A stretch of DNA of 45,120 bases from an uncultured Verrucomicrobiota bacterium (GTDB lineage: Bacteria; Verrucomicrobiota; Verrucomicrobiia; Opitutales; Seribacteraceae), in NCBI GenBank assembly GCA_902615835.1, contig CACMQL010000013.1:1-45120 (forward strand). Direction: 5' to 3'. The notes beneath the pieces were generated by a model that did not search any database, was not told the DNA's origin, and saw only the letters and a program-made list of their open reading frames with translations. The position numbers and the translations under genes were made by a program. This document shows, piece after piece, positions 37,557 through 45,120 of this stretch. The stretch's first letter is position 1. Each line of letters starts with the position of its first letter.

Positions 37557-37701
37557 ATGACGACGGTCGACTTGACGAAGGCTGGGTTAGCAATCGCTTC
37601 GATCGGCTTTACTACCTTGAATTACTTAAATGCAATTAAAGTTGTTTCTTCTCGCTTATTGTAAAATTAATTATTTCACTCACCAATTTCGACTTTTCTC
37701 T

Positions 37702-39312
37702 ATGATTACCACCATCAAAGATACATGTGATACAGTTTTGAATTTAAATCTAAATTATGCTGAACTATTTGCGGGTTGCGGTGGAATGTCTCTCGGGATT
37801 GAGTCCGTAGGATTCAAGCGCGTATTCGCCAATGAGCTATCTCCTATGCCTGCCGCGACATATGCCTATAATCTTATACATAAAAAAGAGCCAAAAGAAT
37901 CCAGTCCCGAGAAATGGTACACTAGATTATACTCACCGGAAAAAAATGGTGACTACAAGAATGACCCTAGAAAGTACCTTAACGAGCCCATTACAGAAAC
38001 TGCTTTTCAAAAACTTTTACAATTTAATGGAGATATGTTTGTTGGTGGAATTAACCAACTAAACAAAGCCCTTAGCCGAATACCTAAATCTTCTTTGTGT
38101 AAACTAGATTTAGATATCTTATCTGGAGGTCCACCTTGCCAAAGCTTTAGTTTGGCGGGACAAAGAGAATTTAATAATCCACGAAATGCCCTCCCTTTTG
38201 AATTCGCTAAATGTGCATCCTTACTAAAACCTAAGGTCGTATTACTCGAAAATGTTTCGGGCATCCTCAGCCCTTTCATGGATAAAGAAGGGCAAAAATG
38301 GTACGCTTGGTATGAAGTAGCCAAAGCATTTTACTCTCAAGGCTATATCCCCATTTGTACCCATGCAGAGGCACGAGATTATGGGACACCTCAGAAAAGA
38401 TCTCGCTTCGTTATGGTGGCGATCAGGAAAGACATTGCTTTGCAAGCAACCACAAACCTCAATCTTTTAAGCGATAATTTAAAAAGGGAATGGCAATCTA
38501 CCATACAAGCAATAGCTAATTCGATTAATCATTTTGAAAGCCTGGAACCTTCTCTAGTCGCTGGACCTACAGGTTTTCATTACCTTGAACCTGATAAAGA
38601 TTGGCCTAGTAAACTTCTCCCGCTTAATAGAATTAATATCGATGTTGAAAGTGCCATAGATGGATTAACATTTCCGAATTCGAATAAAGATGCTAATTAT
38701 ATAGCTAATCTTTCTTCTTCATTTGACCACCTTATCCGTAATCCAAACCTAGATTTAACAAGATTTGACGAAAGACAAAATCGTGAACACAGAGAACATT
38801 CGATCATTGTAAAAGCTAGATTCCGAATCCTTCGATTATTAGCTAATCACAAGGGTAGTAAAGTGGATAACAAGCAACTTCTAGAACTAGACTGTAATGA
38901 AGAGCAGTGGCTTTTAGGAAAAAACCTAATTTTCCCTAAAGAAAATTCAATTGGAACAAGAAAACCAAAAGATCTAGTAGAACTGCGTGAATTATTGCAA
39001 AGCCTTAAATCTAGGAAGCACTCACAAAGAGCTCTAATAAATAATCAAATTGCACCAGCACAATTAAGTATTCCTGATGATTTTGCACACTATGCCGAAG
39101 ACAGAACATTGACAGTTAGGGAAATGGCTAGGATACAGTCTTTCCCTGATTGGTTTGAGTTCAAGGGCAAAGTTACCACAGGAGGCAAACAGAGAGCATA
39201 TGAAGTTCCTAGATACACACAAGTAGGGAATGCAGTACCTCCCCTTATGGCAAAGCAAATAGCACTCGGAATCAGTAACTTCCTAAACATAACCGAAAAC
39301 GGAAATGACTAG
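37702..39312 (+). CDS. C5-cytosine DNA methyltransferase
   Basis: 536 residues from ATG 37702, which opens shortly before motif I; ATG 37630 is possible and neither has a ribosome site. Catalytic motifs in order: I ELFAGCGGMSLGIES, IV SGGPPCQSFS (nucleophile Cys near residue 146), VI VLLENVSGI, VIII YGTPQKRSRFVMVA, IX LTVREMARIQSFPDWFEF and X QVGNAVPPLMAKQIA. The region between VIII and IX (about 215 residues) is the target-recognition part and is unusually long; the recognised sequence cannot be read. It overlaps the ATPase gene by 8 bp. Much richer in A+T than the genes that follow, suggesting separate origin. Confidence 0.92.
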   Translation: MITTIKDTCDTVLNLNLNYAELFAGCGGMSLGIESVGFKRVFANELSPMPAATYAYNLIHKKEPKESSPEKWYTRLYSPEKNGDYKNDPRKYLNEPITETAFQKLLQFNGDMFVGGINQLNKALSRIPKSSLCKLDLDILSGGPPCQSFSLAGQREFNNPRNALPFEFAKCASLLKPKVVLLENVSGILSPFMDKEGQKWYAWYEVAKAFYSQGYIPICTHAEARDYGTPQKRSRFVMVAIRKDIALQATTNLNLLSDNLKREWQSTIQAIANSINHFESLEPSLVAGPTGFHYLEPDKDWPSKLLPLNRINIDVESAIDGLTFPNSNKDANYIANLSSSFDHLIRNPNLDLTRFDERQNREHREHSIIVKARFRILRLLANHKGSKVDNKQLLELDCNEEQWLLGKNLIFPKENSIGTRKPKDLVELRELLQSLKSRKHSQRALINNQIAPAQLSIPDDFAHYAEDRTLTVREMARIQSFPDWFEFKGKVTTGGKQRAYEVPRYTQVGNAVPPLMAKQIALGISNFLNITENGND

Positions 39313-41686
39313 ATACGAGCGAATACCGGGGGGAGAAAAAACATCTAAGTCTGGCGTTGTATGGAGCAGAGATGAGCTAGCTAAAGTTATGGATCTATTC
39401 ATTAAATTAAATGGGGAGAAACTTCACGAAAACAATAAAGACATACAAGATCTCGCAAGCTCTTTAGAACGATCGGTCCGAAGTACAGAAGCACAACTAC
39501 TAATGTTTAGAAACCTTGAGCGCGGAGGAGATTACTCACATGGAAACATGAACAAGATCTGCAAGAAACTATGGGAGGAGCACATGAATGCTATCCAACA
39601 AGTTAATGAAGACTTCCCCGAGGAACAACTATTTCCAAACGCTTTTTTCTCTTGGTCAGGATCAAGTGATGGTGCCGTTAAAAGGCCTTTCGAGGCCAAT
39701 GAGATACGTCTGATCGATCCGATCCAAACGAGGGTGGTAGAGCGGCTCAACAATTGGGGGGAAAGCATTGTTGCCGGCATGGCTGCCCCAAGGTCGGTAT
39801 TTCTGGTTGGCGGGCCCGGCAATGGCAAGAGCGATGCCGTCGAGAGCACCATCCGGAAACTTGGTTCCCTAATGGACTGTCCTGGTGAAGTCGAGGAACA
39901 CTTCAGGGCGGAATTCGGGAAGCACCTTGATCAGGGAATCCTTCCGCGCAAAGTCGCGTTGCAAAAGAAGATCGGCAGTTATAGAGGCCTGCAGCTGGTT
40001 CAGGATGCTACAGTCGGGGATTCCGAACGGCCGGGATCAACCCCGCAGGAGCTGCTGTTGGAAGATCTGGAGCAAATCGTACTCAACCCCGATTCCAAAG
40101 AATTGTATATCTGTTGCGTAAACCGCGGTGTACTCGCAGAAGCAATTCCCATTGCTGCCAATGGCCCATACCACGAAAATACAGTCCAGTTCCTAAACCA
40201 AATCTCCCTTGCCGTGACATCCCGCCCCGATTCGGTTGATGCATGGCCCCTTTCTGAATATCAAGACATCGGTATCTGGCCAATGGATGTGGAAAGCCTG
40301 ATTGATCCGGCACTGTACGAGGGAACCGAGTCCCCCGCAGAGCGGATCTTCAGCCACATAGCGGACGATGCTAAATGGAAGGCCTGTGGGGATTGTCCTG
40401 CGAAGAATAATTGTCCCTTCCGCGCAAATCAGGAAATGCTGTCCACGCCGAAGGTACGAATCGCCGTTCTAGACCTCCTCCATGCCTATGAGCTTGTTTC
40501 CGGGAAGCGGTGGAACTTCCGGGAGCTGTTCGGACTTGTAAGTGCTATAATGGTGGGTTCGGAAAAGTATTACCGGGGAATGCCCCCCTGCGACTGGGTT
40601 CGCAAACAGGTCGAGGTGGCAACGGGTGATGGCAACCGAAATGCTGCCTATCGGGCGTCTTTCAACTTGGTATCCAAACTATACACGCATGCCCTATTCC
40701 CCCGATGGCCCAAACTAGGGAGCCTCAGGAACGAATTCGCCAAGAAGCTGAAGGCCACGGGTAGCACTTTTGATGGACAACGGGAAATCGTCCAGGGATT
40801 CCTGAGTGGCCTATTCCAAAGGGTTCCTGACAATACGTCGACCATTAGCACCATGCTGAATGGCCCGCTTGGCGAATCACTCGACCCCGTCGGGTACAAT
40901 GGAAGTAAGGCTATCAATGAAGCCGGAACCATATGCATGGACGAGGTGGAGGACCTTTTCAGCCACTCCATTTCACTTGGCCGGAAAACAATCAACCGAT
41001 ATTTGGTCGGGCCGGAAAAGCTTCTTTTCGATTTCCTCGAGCATGGGGAGGATTTCCTTGAAGCATCGGAATCCCTGAAAAAGAACGATACTCAGGTTGC
41101 CAAGCGGGTGCACTCGGCCATGAAGGTATTCGCCGCCCGCCTGTTCAAGCGAAGCATCGGGACAAGGATGGGGATATACCAGCATGCTGAAGAGATTGCC
41201 CTATACAACCAAACGCTACACAACCCTCAGGAGATGGTGAAGCTCAGGCGGGCATTCGAAAAGTTGATCAACCGAGGCTCATCCTTCCAAGCCTCCCTTG
41301 TGACGACATTCGGCCAGCCAGAACCATCCTTGCCCCGGAATTCCCTGTTGAAGGGGCCGCTAATTCCGGTCAAGAGCATCGCCTTGGAAAGCAACGAAGG
41401 GCGACCCAGGTTAACCCACCATTATTTCAGAGTAGGCACCCGAGCGGTCCCACTAACATTCGAGCTCTATTACGCACTATACCATTCAAGCAAGGGCCTT
41501 ACTCCCTCATCCCTTCCTGAAGAGATTTTTGCGCTACTGGACAGCACAAAATCATGCGTTCTCGGGGAGGTCGTGCGTGACGAGGAACGCACGGACCAAT
41601 TTGACATCATCATTGGCGGTTTGAATGAAGTAATTAAATACGACGACATGAGCGGCTTTTACGTGGAACAAGTTGAAAGGGATTAG
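39305..41686 (+). CDS. P-loop ATPase with Cys4 cluster, DptF-like (tentative)
   Basis: 793 residues, starting inside the methylase gene. Walker A VGGPGNGKSDAVE (about residue 170); ELYICCVNRGVLAEAI is the probable core strand after a Walker-B region, in the AAA+ style. A zinc-knuckle-like CGDCPAKNNCPFRAN (about residue 360) and a long helical C-terminus follow. Cys-x2-Cys-x5-Cys next to a P-loop is what DptF and BrxC-type defence ATPases have (family memory). The N-terminal 110 codons are A+T-richer than the remainder. Probably the motor or switch of a methylation-linked restriction system; the name is not proven. Confidence 0.75.
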   Translation: MTRYERIPGGEKTSKSGVVWSRDELAKVMDLFIKLNGEKLHENNKDIQDLASSLERSVRSTEAQLLMFRNLERGGDYSHGNMNKICKKLWEEHMNAIQQVNEDFPEEQLFPNAFFSWSGSSDGAVKRPFEANEIRLIDPIQTRVVERLNNWGESIVAGMAAPRSVFLVGGPGNGKSDAVESTIRKLGSLMDCPGEVEEHFRAEFGKHLDQGILPRKVALQKKIGSYRGLQLVQDATVGDSERPGSTPQELLLEDLEQIVLNPDSKELYICCVNRGVLAEAIPIAANGPYHENTVQFLNQISLAVTSRPDSVDAWPLSEYQDIGIWPMDVESLIDPALYEGTESPAERIFSHIADDAKWKACGDCPAKNNCPFRANQEMLSTPKVRIAVLDLLHAYELVSGKRWNFRELFGLVSAIMVGSEKYYRGMPPCDWVRKQVEVATGDGNRNAAYRASFNLVSKLYTHALFPRWPKLGSLRNEFAKKLKATGSTFDGQREIVQGFLSGLFQRVPDNTSTISTMLNGPLGESLDPVGYNGSKAINEAGTICMDEVEDLFSHSISLGRKTINRYLVGPEKLLFDFLEHGEDFLEASESLKKNDTQVAKRVHSAMKVFAARLFKRSIGTRMGIYQHAEEIALYNQTLHNPQEMVKLRRAFEKLINRGSSFQASLVTTFGQPEPSLPRNSLLKGPLIPVKSIALESNEGRPRLTHHYFRVGTRAVPLTFELYYALYHSSKGLTPSSLPEEIFALLDSTKSCVLGEVVRDEERTDQFDIIIGGLNEVIKYDDMSGFYVEQVERD

Positions 41687-41691
41687 TCAGC

Positions 41692-43206
41692 ATGGCACTC
41701 AATGAGTTTTACCAATCACCCACGGCATCAACGAACCACCATGCAGCCTACAAGGCGGCGTTTTTCCTGATGCGTCCAGCCCCAGAGTATGCAACCGGAG
41801 AAGTGCTCATGTCATCGCTTTACAGGAAGGTGGGTTTTCCATCCCTGAGTGAACGCAATGTCCCGGGACAGGGTTCTGAGTTTTATCGCCGCGTTCAGGC
41901 GCCTACCAAGCAGCTTCAATCTAGGGACGGAAAGATATCCGCCCGCGGATGGAACAAGGTCATCGACGAGGTCTTGAAGAGCCCGAAGCAGCCAAACCAA
42001 TCCAAACAGAGGTTCCTTCAGCTGATGCCGCTGGTTCCAGAACTGGCCCTGTATACATCCTCCGCGCGCCTCAGGGGGAATCCATGGAATCCCGGGGATC
42101 TTGTGCAACGGGTACTTGGCTTTTCCAGACAGGGGAAGGATGGGGCTGAAAAGACATGGAAACGGATCTTTGATGCCCTCACGGTAGATCGGGCGGATGA
42201 TGTCTGGGCACGCTTCCTTGCAGAAGAACTAACCGCCTGGAGACCCCCTAGGATCTCCCATGAGTGGGAATACGCGGACCTTGGTGATGTAATGGCGATC
42301 AGCCATGATGACGCACAAGAAATTCATTCCCCGGCAAAAAGTTTTCACGAGGATCTGGATGCCGTACTCCGGCTGAAGCCCTACTTGACCCGTCGACAGT
42401 GGATAAGTATGTTAGAATCCGTCCTGCGCATTGGCACGGCCTCTCATGTCCTTTGGATTTGCCACGTCCATGAAGTGGTTTGGGGTGAGCTGCAACGATG
42501 CCTTTCCGGAAAGGTTCCACTCACCGATAACCTCAACAGTGACCTATCCATTCCTTCCAATGGATTCTGGGCATATGGAGACAAGGCGCTCCCAAAGGCC
42601 AAGGACATGATAAGGAAATACTATATTGCCCGAATCGGCATTAACCATGTCCTTCAGGTAGCCAATCATATCGGTCTGGAAATTCCCGGTGACTGCCTCT
42701 CCACTTTGGAAGGCGTATCCAGCTTCCTGCACACGATCTATGAATCGCATGGAAAGCTCTCACAACATGATATCCTGTCGAAACAGCGGGAACTCCTGGA
42801 CATGGAGCCGAGGCAGCTTGCTTGTGCCAAGGGTATTCCATCAAACATGATAGAGTTTGTACGGTACTCCCTCGGCCAAAGGCAGACCGCCGAAGTTGAA
42901 CTGAAGGGGTATGATCAAGGCTACTACCTTCGAAAGAAGGAGGCTTATTCCGCGGCACCATGGATTGTGTCCTTCGGTCCCGTGGCCGCCATGGCCCTGA
43001 CATATTGCTGTGCCATCAAATCCAAGTTCCCGCGCAATGTGGCCGACTTTTGCAAGCACTTGGCTGGCTACGGGATTTATATCCACCCTAACGATGTGCC
43101 TGCCAGTGACCTAGGCTCTACGATGACGAACCTCGGGTTGATCCTCGATAGTCCTGATGCCGAAGGCGGCATGATGATTTCATCTCCATTCAAACTCAAC
43201 GTATAG
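41692..43206 (+). CDS. Unknown protein of defence-like operon, DptG position (tentative)
   Basis: 504 residues, starting 5 bp after the ATPase stop. Soluble, with no membrane segment, P-loop or metal cluster. Features: a helical middle with many Trp and Arg (TAWRPPRISHEWEYADLGDV), a conserved-looking HVLWICHVHEVVWGEL, and a C-terminal patch with FGPVAAMALTYCC. The end FCKHLAGYGIYIHPNDVPAS looks like a winged helix. Its size and place between an ATPase and a giant protein would suit a DptG-like bridging subunit; this rests on gene order only. Confidence 0.7.
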   Translation: MALNEFYQSPTASTNHHAAYKAAFFLMRPAPEYATGEVLMSSLYRKVGFPSLSERNVPGQGSEFYRRVQAPTKQLQSRDGKISARGWNKVIDEVLKSPKQPNQSKQRFLQLMPLVPELALYTSSARLRGNPWNPGDLVQRVLGFSRQGKDGAEKTWKRIFDALTVDRADDVWARFLAEELTAWRPPRISHEWEYADLGDVMAISHDDAQEIHSPAKSFHEDLDAVLRLKPYLTRRQWISMLESVLRIGTASHVLWICHVHEVVWGELQRCLSGKVPLTDNLNSDLSIPSNGFWAYGDKALPKAKDMIRKYYIARIGINHVLQVANHIGLEIPGDCLSTLEGVSSFLHTIYESHGKLSQHDILSKQRELLDMEPRQLACAKGIPSNMIEFVRYSLGQRQTAEVELKGYDQGYYLRKKEAYSAAPWIVSFGPVAAMALTYCCAIKSKFPRNVADFCKHLAGYGIYIHPNDVPASDLGSTMTNLGLILDSPDAEGGMMISSPFKLNV

Positions 43207-43213
43207 CTGAACC

Positions 43214-45120
43214 ATGCAAATGATAGGAATCCTAGAAAAGACAATCTCGAATGCTGTTGGTTCATGCATTCAGGCACGACCAGGTTCGGAAGTGCGCATG
43301 GTGCTTAGGGGGCTTCCCGGAAACATCCTCGATGCGCTCCTGAATGCCTATGCCGATGCGGGTGGTGTCCAGATCGCCGGCCATGATCCAATTCGCGTGC
43401 TCCTCGTCTCCGATAAAACCACGAGGGGTGGGGATTCAATATGCGGCCGATGTACCGGTGAGGATGTTGTCAGCAGCCGGAATGTGCGGCAAACTATCCT
43501 AGTCCTCCTGCCCAATGGAAAACACCTGAACCTCTCTACGGAATCATCCGTGTCTTTCATCGGGCTGGATCCCGATACCGTGAACGGCAAGCAAGATTTT
43601 TCAGAGGATCCATTTATTGATGGACTATTGGGCCAACTACAGGAACAGCTTTTCACTGATCCCGATAACTGGGAGAAAATCCGAAGAGTGCTCAATTATT
43701 CATTCGCTGACCGGTCGAGACGCGGTGATGTTGAGCGATCCACCACAGCGTTGAACGAAAGTTGGGCCTTGCTGGGCAAGCTCTTTGAGGTAAACGACCT
43801 GAACCTAATCTTGGCACGGTGCGGGCTTCCCAGTCTCAAAAATGGTGATCTGGGAACGCCGGAACACCTTGAGTTACTCGGGGACCTTGCCAAGTTCATC
43901 GAGTCCAATGGCTTCAGTTATGCCATGGAAACCCTGCTCGGGGAAGCTGATGATTCCCTGCATTCGCATATCATAGCCTTCTTCGATAGCTTGTCGGCCA
44001 AGCTTTGCGACAGCCCCCCAGATTTCACCCTTTCCCCTGCTTATTTTTATTCGCAGGACAATAAACCGGCAGATTGGTGGGAGGCCCTCGATCTCGAGGC
44101 TTGGCTTTCCTTGATACAATCCATCAAGCCACAAAAGAAGGAAGGGCTGAAGATTGAATGCCTCAATCCCATCACGAGCCACAAGGTAAAGGGCCTTCCC
44201 ATTGTCGTGCAGGGTGCCCCACGCTTCAGGATCCTAGCGGAGGGGGTTTCCAAGCCTGAAGAAATCAAGGTTTACCGGGGACAGGGGCGGAATCCAAGGG
44301 AAGAAGCCACCATTAACATCGATGAAGAATGGACTCCCGATGAAGTACCAGTCCATGGGAACTCTTTAAATTATCGGTTCGTGGCCGGTGATGGATACAA
44401 GCCCACAAATGTCAAGGTGATATCTCTCGAAGAATATGACCCTGGAATCATCGTCTCTTGTGTATCGGCCAAAAAGATAACACCTTCCAAGAAGCGAAAA
44501 AGCCGTGCCCGTGACAATGCAAACATATGGGAATGTGATGTCGAACTGGTTACTGCCGGTACATTCCAAATTGAATTGCTCCTCTCCTCGCAGACCACGA
44601 TTGCCGACTCGGCGGTATCGGATGACGCAACGAGTGAGAATATCGAGCAGAGCTTTGAAATTGGCGAATCTGGTAACCTCCGCCGGATTTTCTATGCGGA
44701 AACTGACGAGGAGTCGACCTACCGAATCAAGGTTGAAGATTCCCGGATTGGGGAATTTGATTTCCATATCCATTTCCACTCTGAAGGGGAAGAGCCCAAA
44801 GGGGTATCCAGTGTCTTCGAGGCCCTCGTCATGGACAACTTGCAAGGCAAGTCTTCAGCCAGTTCCGTCGAAATCCCATGGGGACGCCGCATCTATGATC
44901 TGGAACGATGGATCCTATGTGACCCCCACTCGTGCTACCCCCTTATCCTATCGGGGGACTACCTCGCTTCGCTCTCGAACCCTCCCGACTGGAAAAACAG
45001 GCCCATCATGTCGAGCTACATTTGTGAGAATGATATTCGTCCTGACTTTGAAAGCTGGAATGTTCCCGAGGGATACATCCAAGCACGCAGCGAAATCCTT
45101 GAATACATCCGAGAGAAAAT
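43214..45120 (+). CDS. Large protein of defence-like operon, N-terminal 635 residues (DptH position)
   Basis: Open to the right edge; 635 codons are seen without a stop. ATG 43214 (or 43220) follows the previous stop by 7 bases. The N-terminus contains VRMVLRGLPGNILDALLNAY, VLLVSDK and CGRCTGE, then RNVRQTILVLLPNG: an alternating helix and strand fold resembling the non-catalytic front part of large defence helicases. From residue about 310 it becomes strongly beta-rich and acidic (IKVYRGQGRN, FRILAEG, EFDFHIHFHSEGEEP), like a stack of Ig-like domains. No P-loop has appeared yet; a helicase or nuclease motor could follow beyond the window. Confidence 0.7.
   Translation, partial: MQMIGILEKTISNAVGSCIQARPGSEVRMVLRGLPGNILDALLNAYADAGGVQIAGHDPIRVLLVSDKTTRGGDSICGRCTGEDVVSSRNVRQTILVLLPNGKHLNLSTESSVSFIGLDPDTVNGKQDFSEDPFIDGLLGQLQEQLFTDPDNWEKIRRVLNYSFADRSRRGDVERSTTALNESWALLGKLFEVNDLNLILARCGLPSLKNGDLGTPEHLELLGDLAKFIESNGFSYAMETLLGEADDSLHSHIIAFFDSLSAKLCDSPPDFTLSPAYFYSQDNKPADWWEALDLEAWLSLIQSIKPQKKEGLKIECLNPITSHKVKGLPIVVQGAPRFRILAEGVSKPEEIKVYRGQGRNPREEATINIDEEWTPDEVPVHGNSLNYRFVAGDGYKPTNVKVISLEEYDPGIIVSCVSAKKITPSKKRKSRARDNANIWECDVELVTAGTFQIELLLSSQTTIADSAVSDDATSENIEQSFEIGESGNLRRIFYAETDEESTYRIKVEDSRIGEFDFHIHFHSEGEEPKGVSSVFEALVMDNLQGKSSASSVEIPWGRRIYDLERWILCDPHSCYPLILSGDYLASLSNPPDWKNRPIMSSYICENDIRPDFESWNVPEGYIQARSEILEYIREK

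Noticed and set aside
37510-37640. Short frame with NDDGRLDEGWVSNRFDRLYYL before the methylase
   Set aside because: Protein-like but only about 35 codons with no start; could be a relic, insufficient to name a gene.

Overview
This window looks like a chromosomal piece of a marine-type Verrucomicrobiota (Opitutia/Puniceicoccales-like). That is an inference from gene content: AcnB-type aconitase, a SPINDLY-type glycosyltransferase beside FG-GAP/VCBS and leucine-rich-repeat surface proteins with an aromatic-rich C-terminal domain, single-copy housekeeping genes scattered between short operons, and weak Shine-Dalgarno sites. No marker RNA gene is present to settle it.

Layout. 1-7.6 kb: a giant minus-strand glycosyltransferase (GT2 + TPR + SPINDLY/GT41 + start of a second GT2, running off the left edge) diverges from two large surface or secreted proteins. 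7.6-15.1 kb: a DoxX-like membrane protein, an OprP-like porin, an FAD-linked lactone-oxidase-like enzyme, a NahK-like sugar kinase, a lipoprotein and a PQQ-type beta-propeller. 15.1-19.1 kb: housekeeping genes uvrC, cinA-like and holA. 19.2-23.8 kb: a 31-residue single-TM microprotein and a translationally coupled ABC exporter operon (ATPase, FtsX-type permease, CrtC/AttH-like lipocalin). 24-30.3 kb: acnB, a decayed PQQ/arylsulfotransferase-like gene, a cytochrome P450, a small exported protein and a class-C beta-lactamase-like hydrolase.

30.2-37.6 kb is an accessory, decaying zone. A GT2 gene is bracketed by two gapless 175-bp direct repeats, each holding the tail of one gene and the start of the next. 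A toxin-antitoxin cluster follows: a decayed RHH/RelE pair, a YafQ toxin with a non-DinJ antitoxin, and a canonical DinJ-YafQ pair with a perfect operator palindrome. Mixed in are small hypothetical genes, a YwqK/MORN-like protein, a frameshifted acidic gene and a broken gene.

37.7-45.1 kb carries the most notable system: an AT-rich C5-cytosine DNA methyltransferase overlapping a P-loop ATPase gene with a Cys4 cluster, then a 504-residue protein and a very large protein running off the right edge, all within a few bases of each other. This is read as a four-gene methylation-linked defence locus that may be organised like the DptFGH restriction module, with a cytosine methylase in the place of the Dnd phosphorothioation genes. 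The ORFs are certain; the DptFGH comparison is inference.
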